A stretch of 64,000 bases of DNA from the NCBI RefSeq assembly GCF_900187945.1, contig NZ_FYEH01000006.1, positions 230,771-294,770 of the forward strand, written 5' to 3'. This DNA is from Arboricoccus pini (GTDB taxonomy: Bacteria > Pseudomonadota > Alphaproteobacteria > Geminicoccales > Geminicoccaceae). The notes beneath the pieces are model-generated. The model worked only from the letters and a program-made list of their open reading frames with translations, ran no database searches and had not been told where the DNA came from. Positions within the stretch are counted from its first letter, which is position 1. Each line of letters begins with the position of its first letter. Made by a program: the position numbers and the translations under genes. Positions 9,803-19,318 of this stretch are shown here, piece by piece.

Positions 9803-10113
9803 GGCTGGCCTCCCTGGCGCGCCGGGCTCGTGGCGTCGGCTGAGGCCTCGGGCTGTTCACCCATCTTGTAGATGCGGGTGATCTCGTGGGTGATCGTGCT
9901 GCGCTCAAGGTTGAACCAGCGCCGGCAGCCCTGGCTGTGGCACCAGCGCTCGCGCTGCAGCCCCTTGGGGTTGGTGCGCATGAAGAGAAAGTCGGCAAAA
10001 GCGGCGTCGTCCGTGGCCGCCGGATCCTGGGGCCGCGCGCGATGCGCCTCGCCACCGCAGGTGAACTCGATCTCGTCGCGCGGCCCGCACCAGGGGCAAG
10101 TGATCAAAAGCAT
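9799..10113 (-). CDS. soxD: Sarcosine oxidase delta subunit
   Basis: 104 residues, usual for SoxD. The N-terminus MLLITCPWCG and later CGG, then CHSQGCRRWF, supply the cysteine ligands for the structural zinc in this subunit. The segment RWFNLERSTITHEI is typical of the family. It is the smallest subunit of heterotetrameric sarcosine oxidase. It overlaps soxA by 4 nt downstream, while a 96-nt gap with two hairpins separates it from soxB upstream. Confidence 0.95.
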   Translation of the reverse strand: MLLITCPWCGPRDEIEFTCGGEAHRARPQDPAATDDAAFADFLFMRTNPKGLQRERWCHSQGCRRWFNLERSTITHEITRIYKMGEQPEASADATSPARQGGQP

Positions 10114-10131
10114 CGATCGTCTCCGAGAAGA

Positions 10132-10172
10132 CCAGGGTGCGGCCCTGGACTAACCTGGGGTCGCAGGACCCC
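10132..10172 (-). repeat. Two short hairpins in the soxB-soxD gap
   Basis: Between the soxB stop and soxD start are two perfect inverted repeats: CCAGGG/CCCTGG (10132-10148, 5-nt loop) and GGGGTC/GACCCC (10157-10172, GCAG loop). No T-run follows either on the minus strand, so they are more likely RNA processing or stability elements than terminators. They could set different amounts of SoxB relative to SoxDAG. The function is inference; the repeats are seen directly. Confidence 0.5.
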
Positions 10173-10209
10173 CGGATTCATTGTTCCAACCGCCAGACCG
10201 GGCGGACCC

Positions 10210-11460
10210 TCAGTGCGCCACGGCCGCGGCGCCATGCTCGTCGATGAGCTTGCCGGTCTCGAAGCGTGAGAGGGCGAAGGGCGCGTTGATCGCATGTGGC
10301 TGGCCGGTCGCCAGCGTATGGGCAAAGACCCAGCCCGAGCCCGGCGTCGCTTTGAAGCCGCCCGTGCCCCAGCCGCAATTGATGAAGAGATTGTCGACCG
10401 GCGTCTTGCCGATGATCGGGCTCGCATCCGGCGTCACGTCGACGATGCCGCCCCACTGGCGCAGCATGCGCATGCGACTGAAGATCGGAAACAGCTCCAG
10501 GAGCGCGCCCATCTGGTGCTCGATCACGTGGAAGGACCCGCGCTGGGCGTAGGAAGTATAGGCGTCGACGCCGGCACCGATGACGAGTTCGCCTTTGTCG
10601 GACTGGCTCACATAGACATGGACTGCGTTCGACATGACGACGCAGTCGATGATGGGCTTCACCGGCTCCGAGACCAAAGCCTGCAAGGGATGGCTCTCGA
10701 CCGGCAGGCGGATGTCGGCCATGGCCGCCACGACCCCCGAATGACCGGCGGTGACGATGCCCACCTTGCCGGCCTTGATATAGCCCTTGCTGGTCTCGAC
10801 GCCGACCACCTTGCCGCCCTCGCGACGGATGCCCTGCACCTCGCAACGCTCGCAGATGTCGACGCCGCGCTCGGAGGCGGCGCGCGCGAAGCCCCAGGCC
10901 ACCGCATCGTGCCTGGCTGAGCCGCCCCGCCTTTGCAGGGTGCCGCCCCAGACCGGATAGCGGACGTCCGGCCTGATATCGATGATGGGGCAAAATGCCT
11001 TCACCTCGTCCCGGCTCAGATATTCGCTGTCGATGCCATTCAGCCGAAGCGCGTGCACCCGCCTTTGCGCCTCGAGGACATCACCGTGATTATGGGCGAG
11101 ATTGAGGACTCCGCGCTGGGAGAACATCGTGTTGTAGTTGAGGTCCTGCGAAAGGCCCTCCCAGAGCGAGAGCGCCTTTTCGTAGAGGGCGGCACTCTCG
11201 TCCCAGAGATAGTTGGATCGCACGATCGTGGTGTTGCGCCCGGTATTGCCAAGGCCGATCGGCCCCCGCTCCAGAACGGCGACATTGGTGATGCCGTGCA
11301 CTTTGGCCAGATAATAGGCCGTAGCCAGACCATGGCCGCCGCCACCGATGATCACGACATCGTAGCTGTCCCTGGGCTCGGCCTTGCGCCAGGCGGGGGC
11401 CCACGCCTCGTGATGCGAGAACGCGTTCTTGAGCAGCGAGAGAGCCGAATAGCGCGTCAT
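10210..11460 (-). CDS. soxB: Sarcosine oxidase beta subunit
   Basis: 416 residues from the ATG at 11460, preceded by GAGGGT about 10 nt upstream; reading upstream to 11652 would add 64 residues unlike the family. A Rossmann FAD motif [10 protein letters not shown] lies at about 35-44, followed by the D-amino-acid-oxidase fold. H184 in [10 protein letters not shown] sits where the covalent FMN histidine is expected. It carries the sarcosine-oxidising flavin site. It is the first gene of the minus-strand operon (soxBDAG-sdaA-dgcAB-etfA) and is divergent from the ABC importer. Confidence 0.95.
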   Translation of the reverse strand: MTRYSALSLLKNAFSHHEAWAPAWRKAEPRDSYDVVIIGGGGHGLATAYYLAKVHGITNVAVLERGPIGLGNTGRNTTIVRSNYLWDESAALYEKALSLWEGLSQDLNYNTMFSQRGVLNLAHNHGDVLEAQRRVHALRLNGIDSEYLSRDEVKAFCPIIDIRPDVRYPVWGGTLQRRGGSARHDAVAWGFARAASERGVDICERCEVQGIRREGGKVVGVETSKGYIKAGKVGIVTAGHSGVVAAMADIRLPVESHPLQALVSEPVKPIIDCVVMSNAVHVYVSQSDKGELVIGAGVDAYTSYAQRGSFHVIEHQMGALLELFPIFSRMRMLRQWGGIVDVTPDASPIIGKTPVDNLFINCGWGTGGFKATPGSGWVFAHTLATGQPHAINAPFALSRFETGKLIDEHGAAAVAH

Positions 11461-11671
11461 CGAACGTTTACCCTCAAAGCCGGCCATGGCCGAAAAGCAC
11501 GCCATGGGTACCTGGACCCTAGTCTTAGGCTGAGAGCCGCCATGGGGCCTAGAATGAACCAGTCGTTCCACTTGAATAAATCCGACAAGGATGGTGTCGG
11601 CCGACCAGGGGGGTGCGCTTGGCATAGATCCTGCCTGATTCCTGGCAACCAATTGCCTTGGAGAGCGTGCG
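11461..11671. promoter_or_regulatory. Divergent control region between soxB and the ABC importer
   Basis: This 211-bp stretch must hold promoters for both the sox/dgc operon and the importer. It includes a small dyad GAAC-N5-GTTC at 11556-11568, a possible regulator contact, but nothing that I can match to a named operator such as GbdR. I saw no glycine riboswitch pattern. The existence of promoters here is inferred from gene orientation. Confidence 0.4.
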
Positions 11672-13279
11672 GTGGGGGAAATCGATCACAGGAATGTCCT
11701 GGCAAAGATGCTCGATCGGCGCTTTGCCAGACGGGGCCTGCTGCGCGGCGCCGGCCTAGGTGCCGCTGCTTTGGCGGTCCCGGCTTTCGGCCCGCAGCCC
11801 GTTCGAGCAGCCGAACCCGGGCATATCAACCTGGCTTTCATCGAATATATCGACACGCTCGACCCGCATTTCACCGGTTTTCTCGGCGCCATCATGGTGC
11901 ACAACAATATCTTCAATGGTCTTTTGAAGATTACCTATGATGGGCAGAAGGTCAGCTTCGTGCCGGACCTGGCCGAAAGCTGGGACATGCCGGACGACAA
12001 GACCCACATCTTCAAGATCAGGCCGAATGTCCATTTCCATGACGGCACGGCCTGCGATGCCGAGGCCATCAAATGGAGCCTGGAGCGCGTGGCCAGCGGC
12101 AAGCCCACCTCGCCGCACGCCTGGAAACTAAGCAAACTCCAAAAGATCGAAATTATCGATCCGCTTACGGTGAAGTTGAGCTTCGCTACCCCCTACGCCT
12201 TCCTGCCGGTGGCCCTGACAGGGAGCACCGGGCGAGCCGGCACCATCGTCTCGCGCGCTGCGGTTGAAAAATACGGCAAGGATTTCGGCCGCAATCCGGT
12301 AGGCACCGGCCCCTTTCGTTTCGTCAGCTGGCGTGAGAACGATTCGATCGAGCTGGAACGCAATCCAGATTATTTCGAGGAGGGCCTGCCCAAGCTCGAT
12401 CGCGTGACGATCAAGATCATGAACGAGGCCTCCTCGGCGGTGGCGGCCTTGATGGCCGGCCAGGTCGACGGGATGAACGAGAGCCCGCTGCAGTTCGTCA
12501 AGGCGTTGCGCGCCAACCCCAACCTCACCGTCTATGGCGAGCCCGAGGGCAATTACTCCTTCGTGGCGATGAATGTGCGCCGGGCGCCCTTCGACGATGT
12601 CGAACTGCGCCGAGCCGTTGCCTTCGCCATCGATCGTGAGGCCATCATCAAGCAGGCCTTTTTCGGCATTGGCGAAATTGCCTACTCGCCGATCTCGCCG
12701 CCGATGACGGGTTTCTTCAACAAGGACATCGCCAAGACCGGACGTGGCCAGTTCTTCGATCCGGAACGGGCCAAGAAGCATCGCGCGGCTGCCAAGAACC
12801 AGGACGTGATTGAGCCCGTCTTCATCATGAGCGAGCAGGGTCCCTATGGGACGCGGGTGGCGCAGACCGTGCTGCCGATGCTCGAGAAGATCGGCATCAA
12901 GCCCAAGCTCGAACTGATGGAGCGGGCCGCCTGGGTGGCCAGGCGCAATGCCGGCGATTTCGACATGTTCGACCTCAACTGGGTGGGCGATCTCGATCCG
13001 GACGAGACGCTCTATCCGGAATTCCATTCGGGCGAGGACTGGAATTATCCGGGCTGGAGCAATGCCACCTTCGATAAGTCGGTCGAAGAGGCCCAGGTCG
13101 TGCTCGACGTCGAGACGAGGCGCAAGCTCTACGAGACGGCCGAGGATGCGCTCATGGACGAGGCGCCGATCGCCATCATCTCGCACATGCCGGCCTTCAA
13201 GATCATCTCCAAACGGGTGCAGGGCTTCCAATATATCCCGGCCGATCTCTTCAATCTGCACACGGTAAGCGTTGCCTGA
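11672..13279 (+). CDS. ABC transporter periplasmic solute-binding protein, family 5
   Basis: 535 residues from a GTG preceded by GGAGAG; an ATG at 11708 is the alternative. The N-terminus has a twin-arginine-like signal ([19 protein letters not shown]), so it may be exported folded by Tat. The mature part is a DppA/OppA-type binding protein: a YDTLDPH-like segment here as [11 protein letters not shown], then [19 protein letters not shown]. It would deliver a peptide or similar ligand to the permease encoded next. The real ligand is unknown; divergence from the sarcosine operon suggests an N-methylated amino compound or a peptide, which is inference. It overlaps the next gene as TGATG. Confidence 0.9.
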   Translation: MGEIDHRNVLAKMLDRRFARRGLLRGAGLGAAALAVPAFGPQPVRAAEPGHINLAFIEYIDTLDPHFTGFLGAIMVHNNIFNGLLKITYDGQKVSFVPDLAESWDMPDDKTHIFKIRPNVHFHDGTACDAEAIKWSLERVASGKPTSPHAWKLSKLQKIEIIDPLTVKLSFATPYAFLPVALTGSTGRAGTIVSRAAVEKYGKDFGRNPVGTGPFRFVSWRENDSIELERNPDYFEEGLPKLDRVTIKIMNEASSAVAALMAGQVDGMNESPLQFVKALRANPNLTVYGEPEGNYSFVAMNVRRAPFDDVELRRAVAFAIDREAIIKQAFFGIGEIAYSPISPPMTGFFNKDIAKTGRGQFFDPERAKKHRAAAKNQDVIEPVFIMSEQGPYGTRVAQTVLPMLEKIGIKPKLELMERAAWVARRNAGDFDMFDLNWVGDLDPDETLYPEFHSGEDWNYPGWSNATFDKSVEEAQVVLDVETRRKLYETAEDALMDEAPIAIISHMPAFKIISKRVQGFQYIPADLFNLHTVSVA

Positions 13280-14226
13280 TGCTCCTCTTCGTCGGTCGCA
13301 AGTTGGCCCAGACGATCTTCATTCTCCTCATGGTCTCGATCGTCAGCTTCACCCTTTTAAAGCTGGCGCCGGGCGATCCGGTTCAGATGGCGCTGGGCTC
13401 CGAATATTCGCAGGAAGCCTACGCCTCCCTGACCCATGAGATGGGCCTGGATCAGTCTTTGGTCGTCCAATACGGCCATTGGCTCTGGGGTTTTATCACC
13501 GGCGACTGGGGGCGCTCCTATGTGGGCCGCACGCCGATCTTCCAATATGCCTTCGTGGAGGCCCTGCCGGTCACCTTGACGCTGGCTGCCTCCGCATTGT
13601 TCCTGGCGATCCTGATCGGCGTGCCCCTTGGCGTGCTATCGGCTGCCCGCCAGGACACGATCCTGGATGCCGGAACCGCCGCCCTGTCGCTGACCGGCAC
13701 GGCCTTTCCGAGCTTCTATCTGGGCATCCTCCTGATCTGGATCTTCGGCGTCCATTTCGGGCTCTTTCCAACCATGGGGTTCGTGGCGCCCTGGCAGGAT
13801 TTCCTGGATGGCGTCTATCACATGACCCTGCCGGCGCTCACGCTCAGCACCTATTTCATGGCGATGATCGTCCGGCTGGTGCGCGCCAACCTGATCGAGG
13901 CGCTCCAGCAACCCTATGTGGCGGCTGCCAGGGCAAGGGGCGAGAGTGAAAGGCGGGTCATCTGGCTGCATGGCATGCGCAACGTACTCATGCCGCTGGT
14001 CACCGTTTTGGGCCTGCAGCTGGGTGCCCTCCTTCAGGGTGCCGTGCTCACAGAGACCGTCTTCTCCCTGCCGGGGGTCGGGCAGATGATCACCAACGCG
14101 GTGCTGAACCGCGAATATCTGGTCGTCCAGGCGGGTGTCATGATGACTGGCTGCCTCTTCATCTTCGTCAATCTTCTGGTCGACCTCGCCTATCCCTGGC
14201 TCGATCCCCGCCTGAAGCCGCGCTAG
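13279..14226 (+). CDS. ABC transporter permease, DppB type
   Basis: 315 residues with an N-terminal transmembrane helix, a periplasmic loop, and five further helices. The EAA-type loop AAARARGESERRVIWLHGMRN is the ATPase contact of dipeptide/oligopeptide permeases, followed by TVLGLQLGALLQGAVLTETVF. It forms the import channel with the next gene product. Its ATG overlaps the binding-protein stop. Confidence 0.93.
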   Translation: MLLFVGRKLAQTIFILLMVSIVSFTLLKLAPGDPVQMALGSEYSQEAYASLTHEMGLDQSLVVQYGHWLWGFITGDWGRSYVGRTPIFQYAFVEALPVTLTLAASALFLAILIGVPLGVLSAARQDTILDAGTAALSLTGTAFPSFYLGILLIWIFGVHFGLFPTMGFVAPWQDFLDGVYHMTLPALTLSTYFMAMIVRLVRANLIEALQQPYVAAARARGESERRVIWLHGMRNVLMPLVTVLGLQLGALLQGAVLTETVFSLPGVGQMITNAVLNREYLVVQAGVMMTGCLFIFVNLLVDLAYPWLDPRLKPR

Positions 14227-14228
14227 CC

Positions 14229-15113
14229 ATGAGCGAAACCCTGCTCGTCGACAAAATTGCGCGCCGTCCGGCCTGGTGGGCCGGGCTCGGCAGCTATATC
14301 CGCCACCGCCCCTTCTTCATCCTGGCACTGCTGGTCACGCTGGCCTTTTTGGCCATCGCCCTGCTGGGGACGGCCGTCACACCATTCGATCCCACCTTCC
14401 AGGACATGGAGGCGCCCATGTCGCCGCCCAGTTCGACGCATTGGCTGGGGACCGACTCCTATGGGCAGGACCTGCTCTCGCGCGCCATGGCCGGTGCCCG
14501 CTATGCCTTCCTGACCGGCATCTGCTCGGTACTCCTGGGAGCCCTGGGCGGGCTGGCCGTCGGCCTGATGGCCGGTCTTGCTGGCGGGCGGACCGAATGG
14601 TTCTTGATGCGGATCGTGGATGCGATCTTGGCCCTTCCCTCGCTGGTGATGGCGATCGCCTTCATCGCGATCCTAGGCCAGGGGGTCGACAAGGTGATCC
14701 TGGCGGTGGGCCTGGCCCTGATCGGCCCTTTTGCCCGAACGGTGCGCGCCGACGTCCTGCAGGTGCGCGCTTTGCCCTTCGTTGAGGCAGCGGGCCTGAT
14801 GGGCATCGGCAAGCTGGCCATCGTCCGGCGACACATTCTCCCCAACGTCTTCTTTCCGCTGGTGGTCCAGGCGACGATCCGGATCAGCGAGGCCATCCTG
14901 GTCTCCTCCAGCCTGTCCTTCATCGGCATCGGCATCGTGCCGCCGACGCCGGACTGGGGTCTGATGATCGCGGAAGGCCGGGGCTTTGTCAGTTTCGCGC
15001 CCTGGATGTCGGGCGTGCCGGGCGCTGCGCTCGCCATCCTCCTGATCGCTCTTGCGATCGTCGGCGACGGGATCCGCGAGCAGATGGACCCCAAGCAGCG
15101 CGCCGGTCACTAG
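14229..15113 (+). CDS. ABC transporter permease, DppC type
   Basis: 294 residues, second permease of the importer. It starts with a cytoplasmic segment and one helix, then the DppC hallmark WLGTDSYGQDLLSR and the coupling region EAAGLMGIGKLAIVRRHILPN. Only 2 nt separate it from the dppB-type gene, so the two are cotranscribed. It pairs with the DppB-type subunit in the membrane. Confidence 0.93.
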   Translation: MSETLLVDKIARRPAWWAGLGSYIRHRPFFILALLVTLAFLAIALLGTAVTPFDPTFQDMEAPMSPPSSTHWLGTDSYGQDLLSRAMAGARYAFLTGICSVLLGALGGLAVGLMAGLAGGRTEWFLMRIVDAILALPSLVMAIAFIAILGQGVDKVILAVGLALIGPFARTVRADVLQVRALPFVEAAGLMGIGKLAIVRRHILPNVFFPLVVQATIRISEAILVSSSLSFIGIGIVPPTPDWGLMIAEGRGFVSFAPWMSGVPGAALAILLIALAIVGDGIREQMDPKQRAGH

Positions 15114-15122
15114 GAGCAGCCC

Positions 15123-16103
15123 ATGTCGCTTCAGATGAGCAGCAGCGCGGTGCAAGCAACGAGCCGGCCTTTGGTCGAGCTCGAGGACTTCTCGCTCTGG
15201 CGCCAGAACCGCTCGGTGCTGGACGGACTGAGCTTTACCCTGCCGAAAGGCCAGAACCTGGCGCTGGTGGGCGAATCGGGTGCCGGCAAGTCCACCATCG
15301 GCCTGGCGCTCATGGGTCTGCTTCAAAGCCAGGGCGTGAAGATGGCCGGGCGGGCCCGCTTTGACGGGCAGGATCTGGTCAGCCTGAACGCACGGGCCTG
15401 GAACGGATTGCGCGGCCGCAGGCTCGGCATGATCTTCCAGGATGCCGGTGCGGCACTCGATCCCTGCTTTACCATCGGTCACCATCTGGCCTTTCCGCTC
15501 CGCCGGCTCTTGGGCCTGAGCAGCAGGCAGGCGACCGAGCGCGCATTGGCACTTCTGGAGAGCGTCGGCATCAACGACGCCAAGGCCCGACTCAAGGCCT
15601 ACCCGCACGAGCTCTCGGGCGGCATGCAGCAACGGGTCATGATCGGCATCGCGCTGGCCTGCGAGCCCGATCTCTTGATCGCCGATGAGCCCACGAGCGC
15701 TTTGGACGTCACGATCCAGGCGCAGATCGTCCGCCTGATCCAGGATCGCGTACGAATGCAGGGTGCCAGCTGCATCTTCGTCCTCCACGATCTGGCCTTG
15801 GCCTCGCAGGCCTGCGAGCGGATCGTCGTCCTCTATGCGGGCCAGGTGATGGAGGCTGGGCTGGCCGAGGTGGTCCTGGGCCGCTCGCGCCATCCTTATA
15901 CGCAGGCGCTTAAATCCTGCGTCATCGAACTCGATACCGCAGCCCTCGAACCGCCACCAGGTGCCGCCCCCTCCTTGGACCGGATGCCCTCCGGCTGTCG
16001 GTTCGCGCCCCGCTGCCCGCGAGCCAGCGAACGCTGTACCGCGGAAAAGCCGCCTTTGCAGGGCACAGAGGCGCATCAGATCGCCTGCTGGCATCCAGGA
16101 TGA
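15123..16103 (+). CDS. ABC transporter ATP-binding protein, DppD type
   Basis: 326 residues. Walker A GESGAGKST is at about 56-64, the signature is LSGGMQQRVMIG and Walker B is LLIADEPTSALDV. The C-terminal oligopeptide-transporter extension with cysteine-rich CRFAPRCPRASERC marks it as the DppD/OppD class. It powers import with the following ATPase. The end overlaps the next ATG by 4 nt. Confidence 0.93.
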   Translation: MSLQMSSSAVQATSRPLVELEDFSLWRQNRSVLDGLSFTLPKGQNLALVGESGAGKSTIGLALMGLLQSQGVKMAGRARFDGQDLVSLNARAWNGLRGRRLGMIFQDAGAALDPCFTIGHHLAFPLRRLLGLSSRQATERALALLESVGINDAKARLKAYPHELSGGMQQRVMIGIALACEPDLLIADEPTSALDVTIQAQIVRLIQDRVRMQGASCIFVLHDLALASQACERIVVLYAGQVMEAGLAEVVLGRSRHPYTQALKSCVIELDTAALEPPPGAAPSLDRMPSGCRFAPRCPRASERCTAEKPPLQGTEAHQIACWHPG

Positions 16104-17080
16104 CCGCCTTGTTGTTCGAACTTTTGGACGTCGAGAAGAGCTATGAGTTGAGGGGCGGCGGTGCTGCGTTCCGGCCGGGTCCCAAGCGCCGGCTGCGTGC
16201 GCTGGATGGCGTGCGCCTCACCGTGGCGCGCGGCGACAGCGTGGCCCTGGTGGGCGAGAGTGGCTCGGGCAAATCGACCTTGCTCCGCGTCCTGATGGGC
16301 CTGACATCGCCAACCGACGGGCGGGCCCTTTATGGCGGCCAGGACGTGACACAGCTCAAAGGAGAGCGCCGCGCTGCCTTCCAGCGCGAGGTCGCGATGG
16401 TCTACCAGGACGCCCGAGGCTCGCTCAATCCGCGCCTGCCGGTCCTAGATCTCATCGCCGAGCCGATCCGGCATCATAAACTGCGCGCCGGGCCGGCGGT
16501 GCGCGACCGCGTTTTGGAGTTGCTGGATCAGGTGGGCCTGCCGGCCGCCACCCTGAAGCGCTATCCGAGCCAGCTCTCGGGCGGTCAGGTCCGGCGCGTC
16601 GCGATCGCGCGCGCCTTGGCCAGCGAGCCGCTCACCATCGTAGCCGACGAGGCCGTCTCCGGCCTCGATGTCTCGACCCAGGCCCAGCTCTTGAACTTGC
16701 TGGTTGAGCTGCAGCGGCGGATGGGCCTGACCTTGATCTTCATCACCCACGATCTGGGAGTGGCGAGCTTTCTTTGCGACCAGATCGCCGTCATGTATCT
16801 GGGCCGCATCGTCGAGACCGGCCCCACGCGCGCCATCCTGGAGAGGCCCGCCCATCCCTATACGCAGGCGCTCTTAAACGCCCAGCCACGCTTCTTCGCC
16901 CCCATCGCCCAGCCCTTGCAGGGTGAAATCCCGAGCCCCATCGACCTGCCGCCCGGCTGTCGCTTTGCCGGTCGCTGCCCGCGCGCCGTTCCAGCCTGCC
17001 GAGAGGACGATCCGGCCCTCATGCCGAGCGGCCAGGGGCGTGCCGTGGCGTGCATCCGCCCGCTGACGGCCGCCGCCTGA
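16100..17080 (+). CDS. ABC transporter ATP-binding protein, DppF type
   Basis: 326 residues. Walker A GESGSGKST, signature LSGGQVRRVAIARAL and Walker B TIVADEAVSGLDV are intact; the usual DEPTSALD is DEAVSGLD here, as in many OppF/DppF proteins. The C-terminus again has the CRFAGRCPRAVPAC extension. This is the last gene of the importer operon; a strong hairpin follows. Confidence 0.93.
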   Translation: MTALLFELLDVEKSYELRGGGAAFRPGPKRRLRALDGVRLTVARGDSVALVGESGSGKSTLLRVLMGLTSPTDGRALYGGQDVTQLKGERRAAFQREVAMVYQDARGSLNPRLPVLDLIAEPIRHHKLRAGPAVRDRVLELLDQVGLPAATLKRYPSQLSGGQVRRVAIARALASEPLTIVADEAVSGLDVSTQAQLLNLLVELQRRMGLTLIFITHDLGVASFLCDQIAVMYLGRIVETGPTRAILERPAHPYTQALLNAQPRFFAPIAQPLQGEIPSPIDLPPGCRFAGRCPRAVPACREDDPALMPSGQGRAVACIRPLTAAA

Positions 17081-17098
17081 GATCAGACTTGCAATCAA

Positions 17099-17128
17099 GC
17101 CGCATCGCCGGCTTGCTGGCGATGCGGC
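17099..17128 (+). terminator. Strong hairpin after the importer operon
   Basis: A perfect 11-bp stem GCCGCATCGCC / GGCGATGCGGC with an 8-nt loop lies 18 bp after the last importer gene. No T-run follows, so it is either a Rho-assisted end point or an mRNA-protecting structure. Its position also argues against MOSC gene starts upstream of it. Confidence 0.6.
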
Positions 17129-17163
17129 TACGAAGCTTCGCTCTGGCAATGGGAGTCTCGACG

Positions 17164-17943
17164 GTGACCGGCAGGCTGCTTTCCATCACCCGCTTTGCGG
17201 TCAAGGGCCTGACCGGCGAGGCGCTGGAAGAGGCCTTGCTTGAGGCCGGACGAGGCCTGAAGGACGACCGGCGCTATGCGCTGGCTCTCCCGGGCACGGT
17301 CTTCGATCCGGCCCATCCCGTCCCCTTGCCCAAGACCCGGTTCGCGGTCTGGGCACGCTTTGCCCGCATGGCGGCCCTCAAGAGCCGGTACGTACCGGCC
17401 ACCACCATGCTGACGCTCGAGGTGCCAGGCGGCCCGGCCGTAACCGCGAGGCTGGACCGGCCGGAGGACTATGCGCGGATCGAGCGGGCGGTCGAAGAAA
17501 TCATCGGTGCCGAGATCGACGGGCGCGTCCGGCTGATCGACGGCCGGAGCCATCGCTTTACCGATGTCAGCGTCGTTTCGCCCGAAATGATGGAGGCGGT
17601 CTCGCTGATCAACCTCTCGTCGCTCGAAGCCTTCGCCGCTCACCTGGGCCGGCCCATTGATCCCCGGCGCTTTCGCGGCAACCTACTGATCGACGGCATC
17701 CCGCCCTTCGCCGAGCTGGATTGGGTCGGTCGCACGATCGAGATCGGCGGGGTGCGCTTCAAGGGAGCTCTGCGAACGCAACGCTGTGCGGCGACAGAGG
17801 TCGATCCGGACCGGGCGGTGCGCGACATCCGCCTGCCCTTGGAACTGCGGCGCGCCTACAGGCACGCGGACATGGGGATCTATCTCTATGTCGAGACAGA
17901 AGGCGTCATCCAGCCTGGCGATCCGGTCAGGATGGCGGCCTGA
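17164..17943 (+). CDS. MOSC domain protein
   Basis: About 259 residues from a GTG at 17164 with GGGAG 8 nt upstream; an ATG at 17149 has no ribosome site. The N-terminal region GRLLSITRFAVKGLTGEAL is the MOSC beta-barrel domain, and the C-terminal MOSC domain has FRGNLLIDG and RCAATEVDPD, where the cysteine would contact sulfur or the molybdenum cofactor. The family includes YcbX/YiiM, which act in molybdoenzyme N-hydroxyl reduction or sulfur transfer. The specific substrate cannot be read from sequence. It is convergent with, and overlaps by 17 nt, the ABC1 kinase gene. Confidence 0.85.
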   Translation: MTGRLLSITRFAVKGLTGEALEEALLEAGRGLKDDRRYALALPGTVFDPAHPVPLPKTRFAVWARFARMAALKSRYVPATTMLTLEVPGGPAVTARLDRPEDYARIERAVEEIIGAEIDGRVRLIDGRSHRFTDVSVVSPEMMEAVSLINLSSLEAFAAHLGRPIDPRRFRGNLLIDGIPPFAELDWVGRTIEIGGVRFKGALRTQRCAATEVDPDRAVRDIRLPLELRRAYRHADMGIYLYVETEGVIQPGDPVRMAA

Positions 17944-19318
17944 CCTGTTCTGGCCCCTCGAGGCCGGCCGCCTCCAGGCTTGCCGCCTGACGCCTTGCCA
18001 GCGCGTCGACGTCGAAATCCTCGATCAGCCCCATGAAAAGCCGGTGCCAATTGATCTCGGCCTTGAGATGCAAGAACACCGAGCCCAGGCCGACAGCTGC
18101 CCTGTCCATGAAGACGAACTCGCGCGGGGGGCGCACACCGCCTGCTTCCCGCAGCTTAGCGCGCACGTCCTGGACTATGTTGCGACCGTCATTGCCGGGC
18201 GCGGCCTTTTCCTGAATCAGACGGGTGCGATCCTCCAAAAGCGGTGCATAGATGAAAGACGCCCAAAGATTGAGCGATTCGACCAGATCGTTGGTGAGAT
18301 TTTTAAAGCCCCATTGCTCATAGGCGCTGACCGCCAAGGCGCGATCGCCGGATTCGAGGGCACGGTAGAGATCGATGACGCCTTTGACGAAGGCCGGCGG
18401 GAAAATGCGCACACAGCCAAAATCGAGCAGATTGATCCCCAGATCAGGGCGGACGGCGTAGTTGCCCAGATGCGGGTCGCCGTGGATGAGGCCATAACGA
18501 TAGAACGGCGTGTACCAGGCCTTGAACATGTTCATGGCCAACCTGTTGCGCGCCTCGATCGGCCGGTCCTTGAAGGTCAAGAGCGGCTGGCCCTCCAACC
18601 AGGACATGGTCAGGAGTTTGCGCGTCGAGAGCTCGCCCACGATCGCCGGCACATGAATCTCGGGCTCGCCGGCCAGCATGTCGGCATAGAGCCTGGCATG
18701 TCTGGCCTCGCGGTCATAATCCACTTCCTCGCGCAGGCGGTCCGCCAGTTCGTCGTAAATGTCGGTGGTGTCGATGGACCGTTCATAGCGGCCGAAGATG
18801 CCGAGGATGACGCGAAGCTGGCCGAGATCGGCATCCACGGCGGCGCCGATATTGGGATATTGCAGCTTGCAGGCGACCAGACGGCCGTCGCTCAAGGTCG
18901 CCTTGTGGACTTGGCCCAGCGAGGCTGCCGCGGCGGCGGTCAGGGGGAACTCCTTGAAGTGCCTTTGCCAGTCCGGGCCAAGCTCGCTCATCATCCGGCG
19001 CCGGACGAAGGGTGGCCCCATCGGCGGCGCGTTGCTCTGCAGCTGTGCCAGTTCCGCCTGAAACTCCTTGGGAACCGCCTCGGGGATCGTGGCCAGGATC
19101 TGGGCCACCTTCATGAGTGGGCCCTTCAGCCCGCCCAGGGCCGCACGCATGTCCCCAGCAGCGGCCGCCTTGTCATAGTCCGGTCCGCCGAAGACGCGCC
19201 GGCCAGCCAGCCTCGCCCCCACGCCCGCGACCGTACTGCCGACTGCGGCGTAGCGGCGGACACGAGCGCCCAGAGAATTTTCCGGATCCGGGGCGACAGG
19301 CCGCCTGGGGCCGCTCAT
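17927..19318 (-). CDS. ABC1/AarF (UbiB-like) atypical kinase
   Basis: 463 residues from the ATG at 19318, which overlaps the pepF stop as ATGA. Family motifs: KVAQILATIPEAVPKEFQ (the KxGQ helix, here KVAQ), the alanine-rich loop AAAASLGQVHKA, the lysine in VACKLQYPNI, catalytic GLIHGDPHLGNY and the metal-binding DFG in NLLDFGCVR. ABC1 kinases support ubiquinone biosynthesis or other lipid metabolism. The KVAQ in place of KxGQ is a small departure. It is not clearly UbiB itself, since no C-terminal membrane helices are visible, so another lipid-linked role is possible. Confidence 0.88.
   Translation of the reverse strand: MSGPRRPVAPDPENSLGARVRRYAAVGSTVAGVGARLAGRRVFGGPDYDKAAAAGDMRAALGGLKGPLMKVAQILATIPEAVPKEFQAELAQLQSNAPPMGPPFVRRRMMSELGPDWQRHFKEFPLTAAAAASLGQVHKATLSDGRLVACKLQYPNIGAAVDADLGQLRVILGIFGRYERSIDTTDIYDELADRLREEVDYDREARHARLYADMLAGEPEIHVPAIVGELSTRKLLTMSWLEGQPLLTFKDRPIEARNRLAMNMFKAWYTPFYRYGLIHGDPHLGNYAVRPDLGINLLDFGCVRIFPPAFVKGVIDLYRALESGDRALAVSAYEQWGFKNLTNDLVESLNLWASFIYAPLLEDRTRLIQEKAAPGNDGRNIVQDVRAKLREAGGVRPPREFVFMDRAAVGLGSVFLHLKAEINWHRLFMGLIEDFDVDALARRQAASLEAAGLEGPEQVRPPS

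Noticed and set aside
8147..9871. Plus-strand frame of 574 codons opposite soxA
   Set aside because: Shadow of soxA.
11461..11671. Glycine riboswitch before soxB
   Set aside because: No tandem aptamer pattern could be seen.
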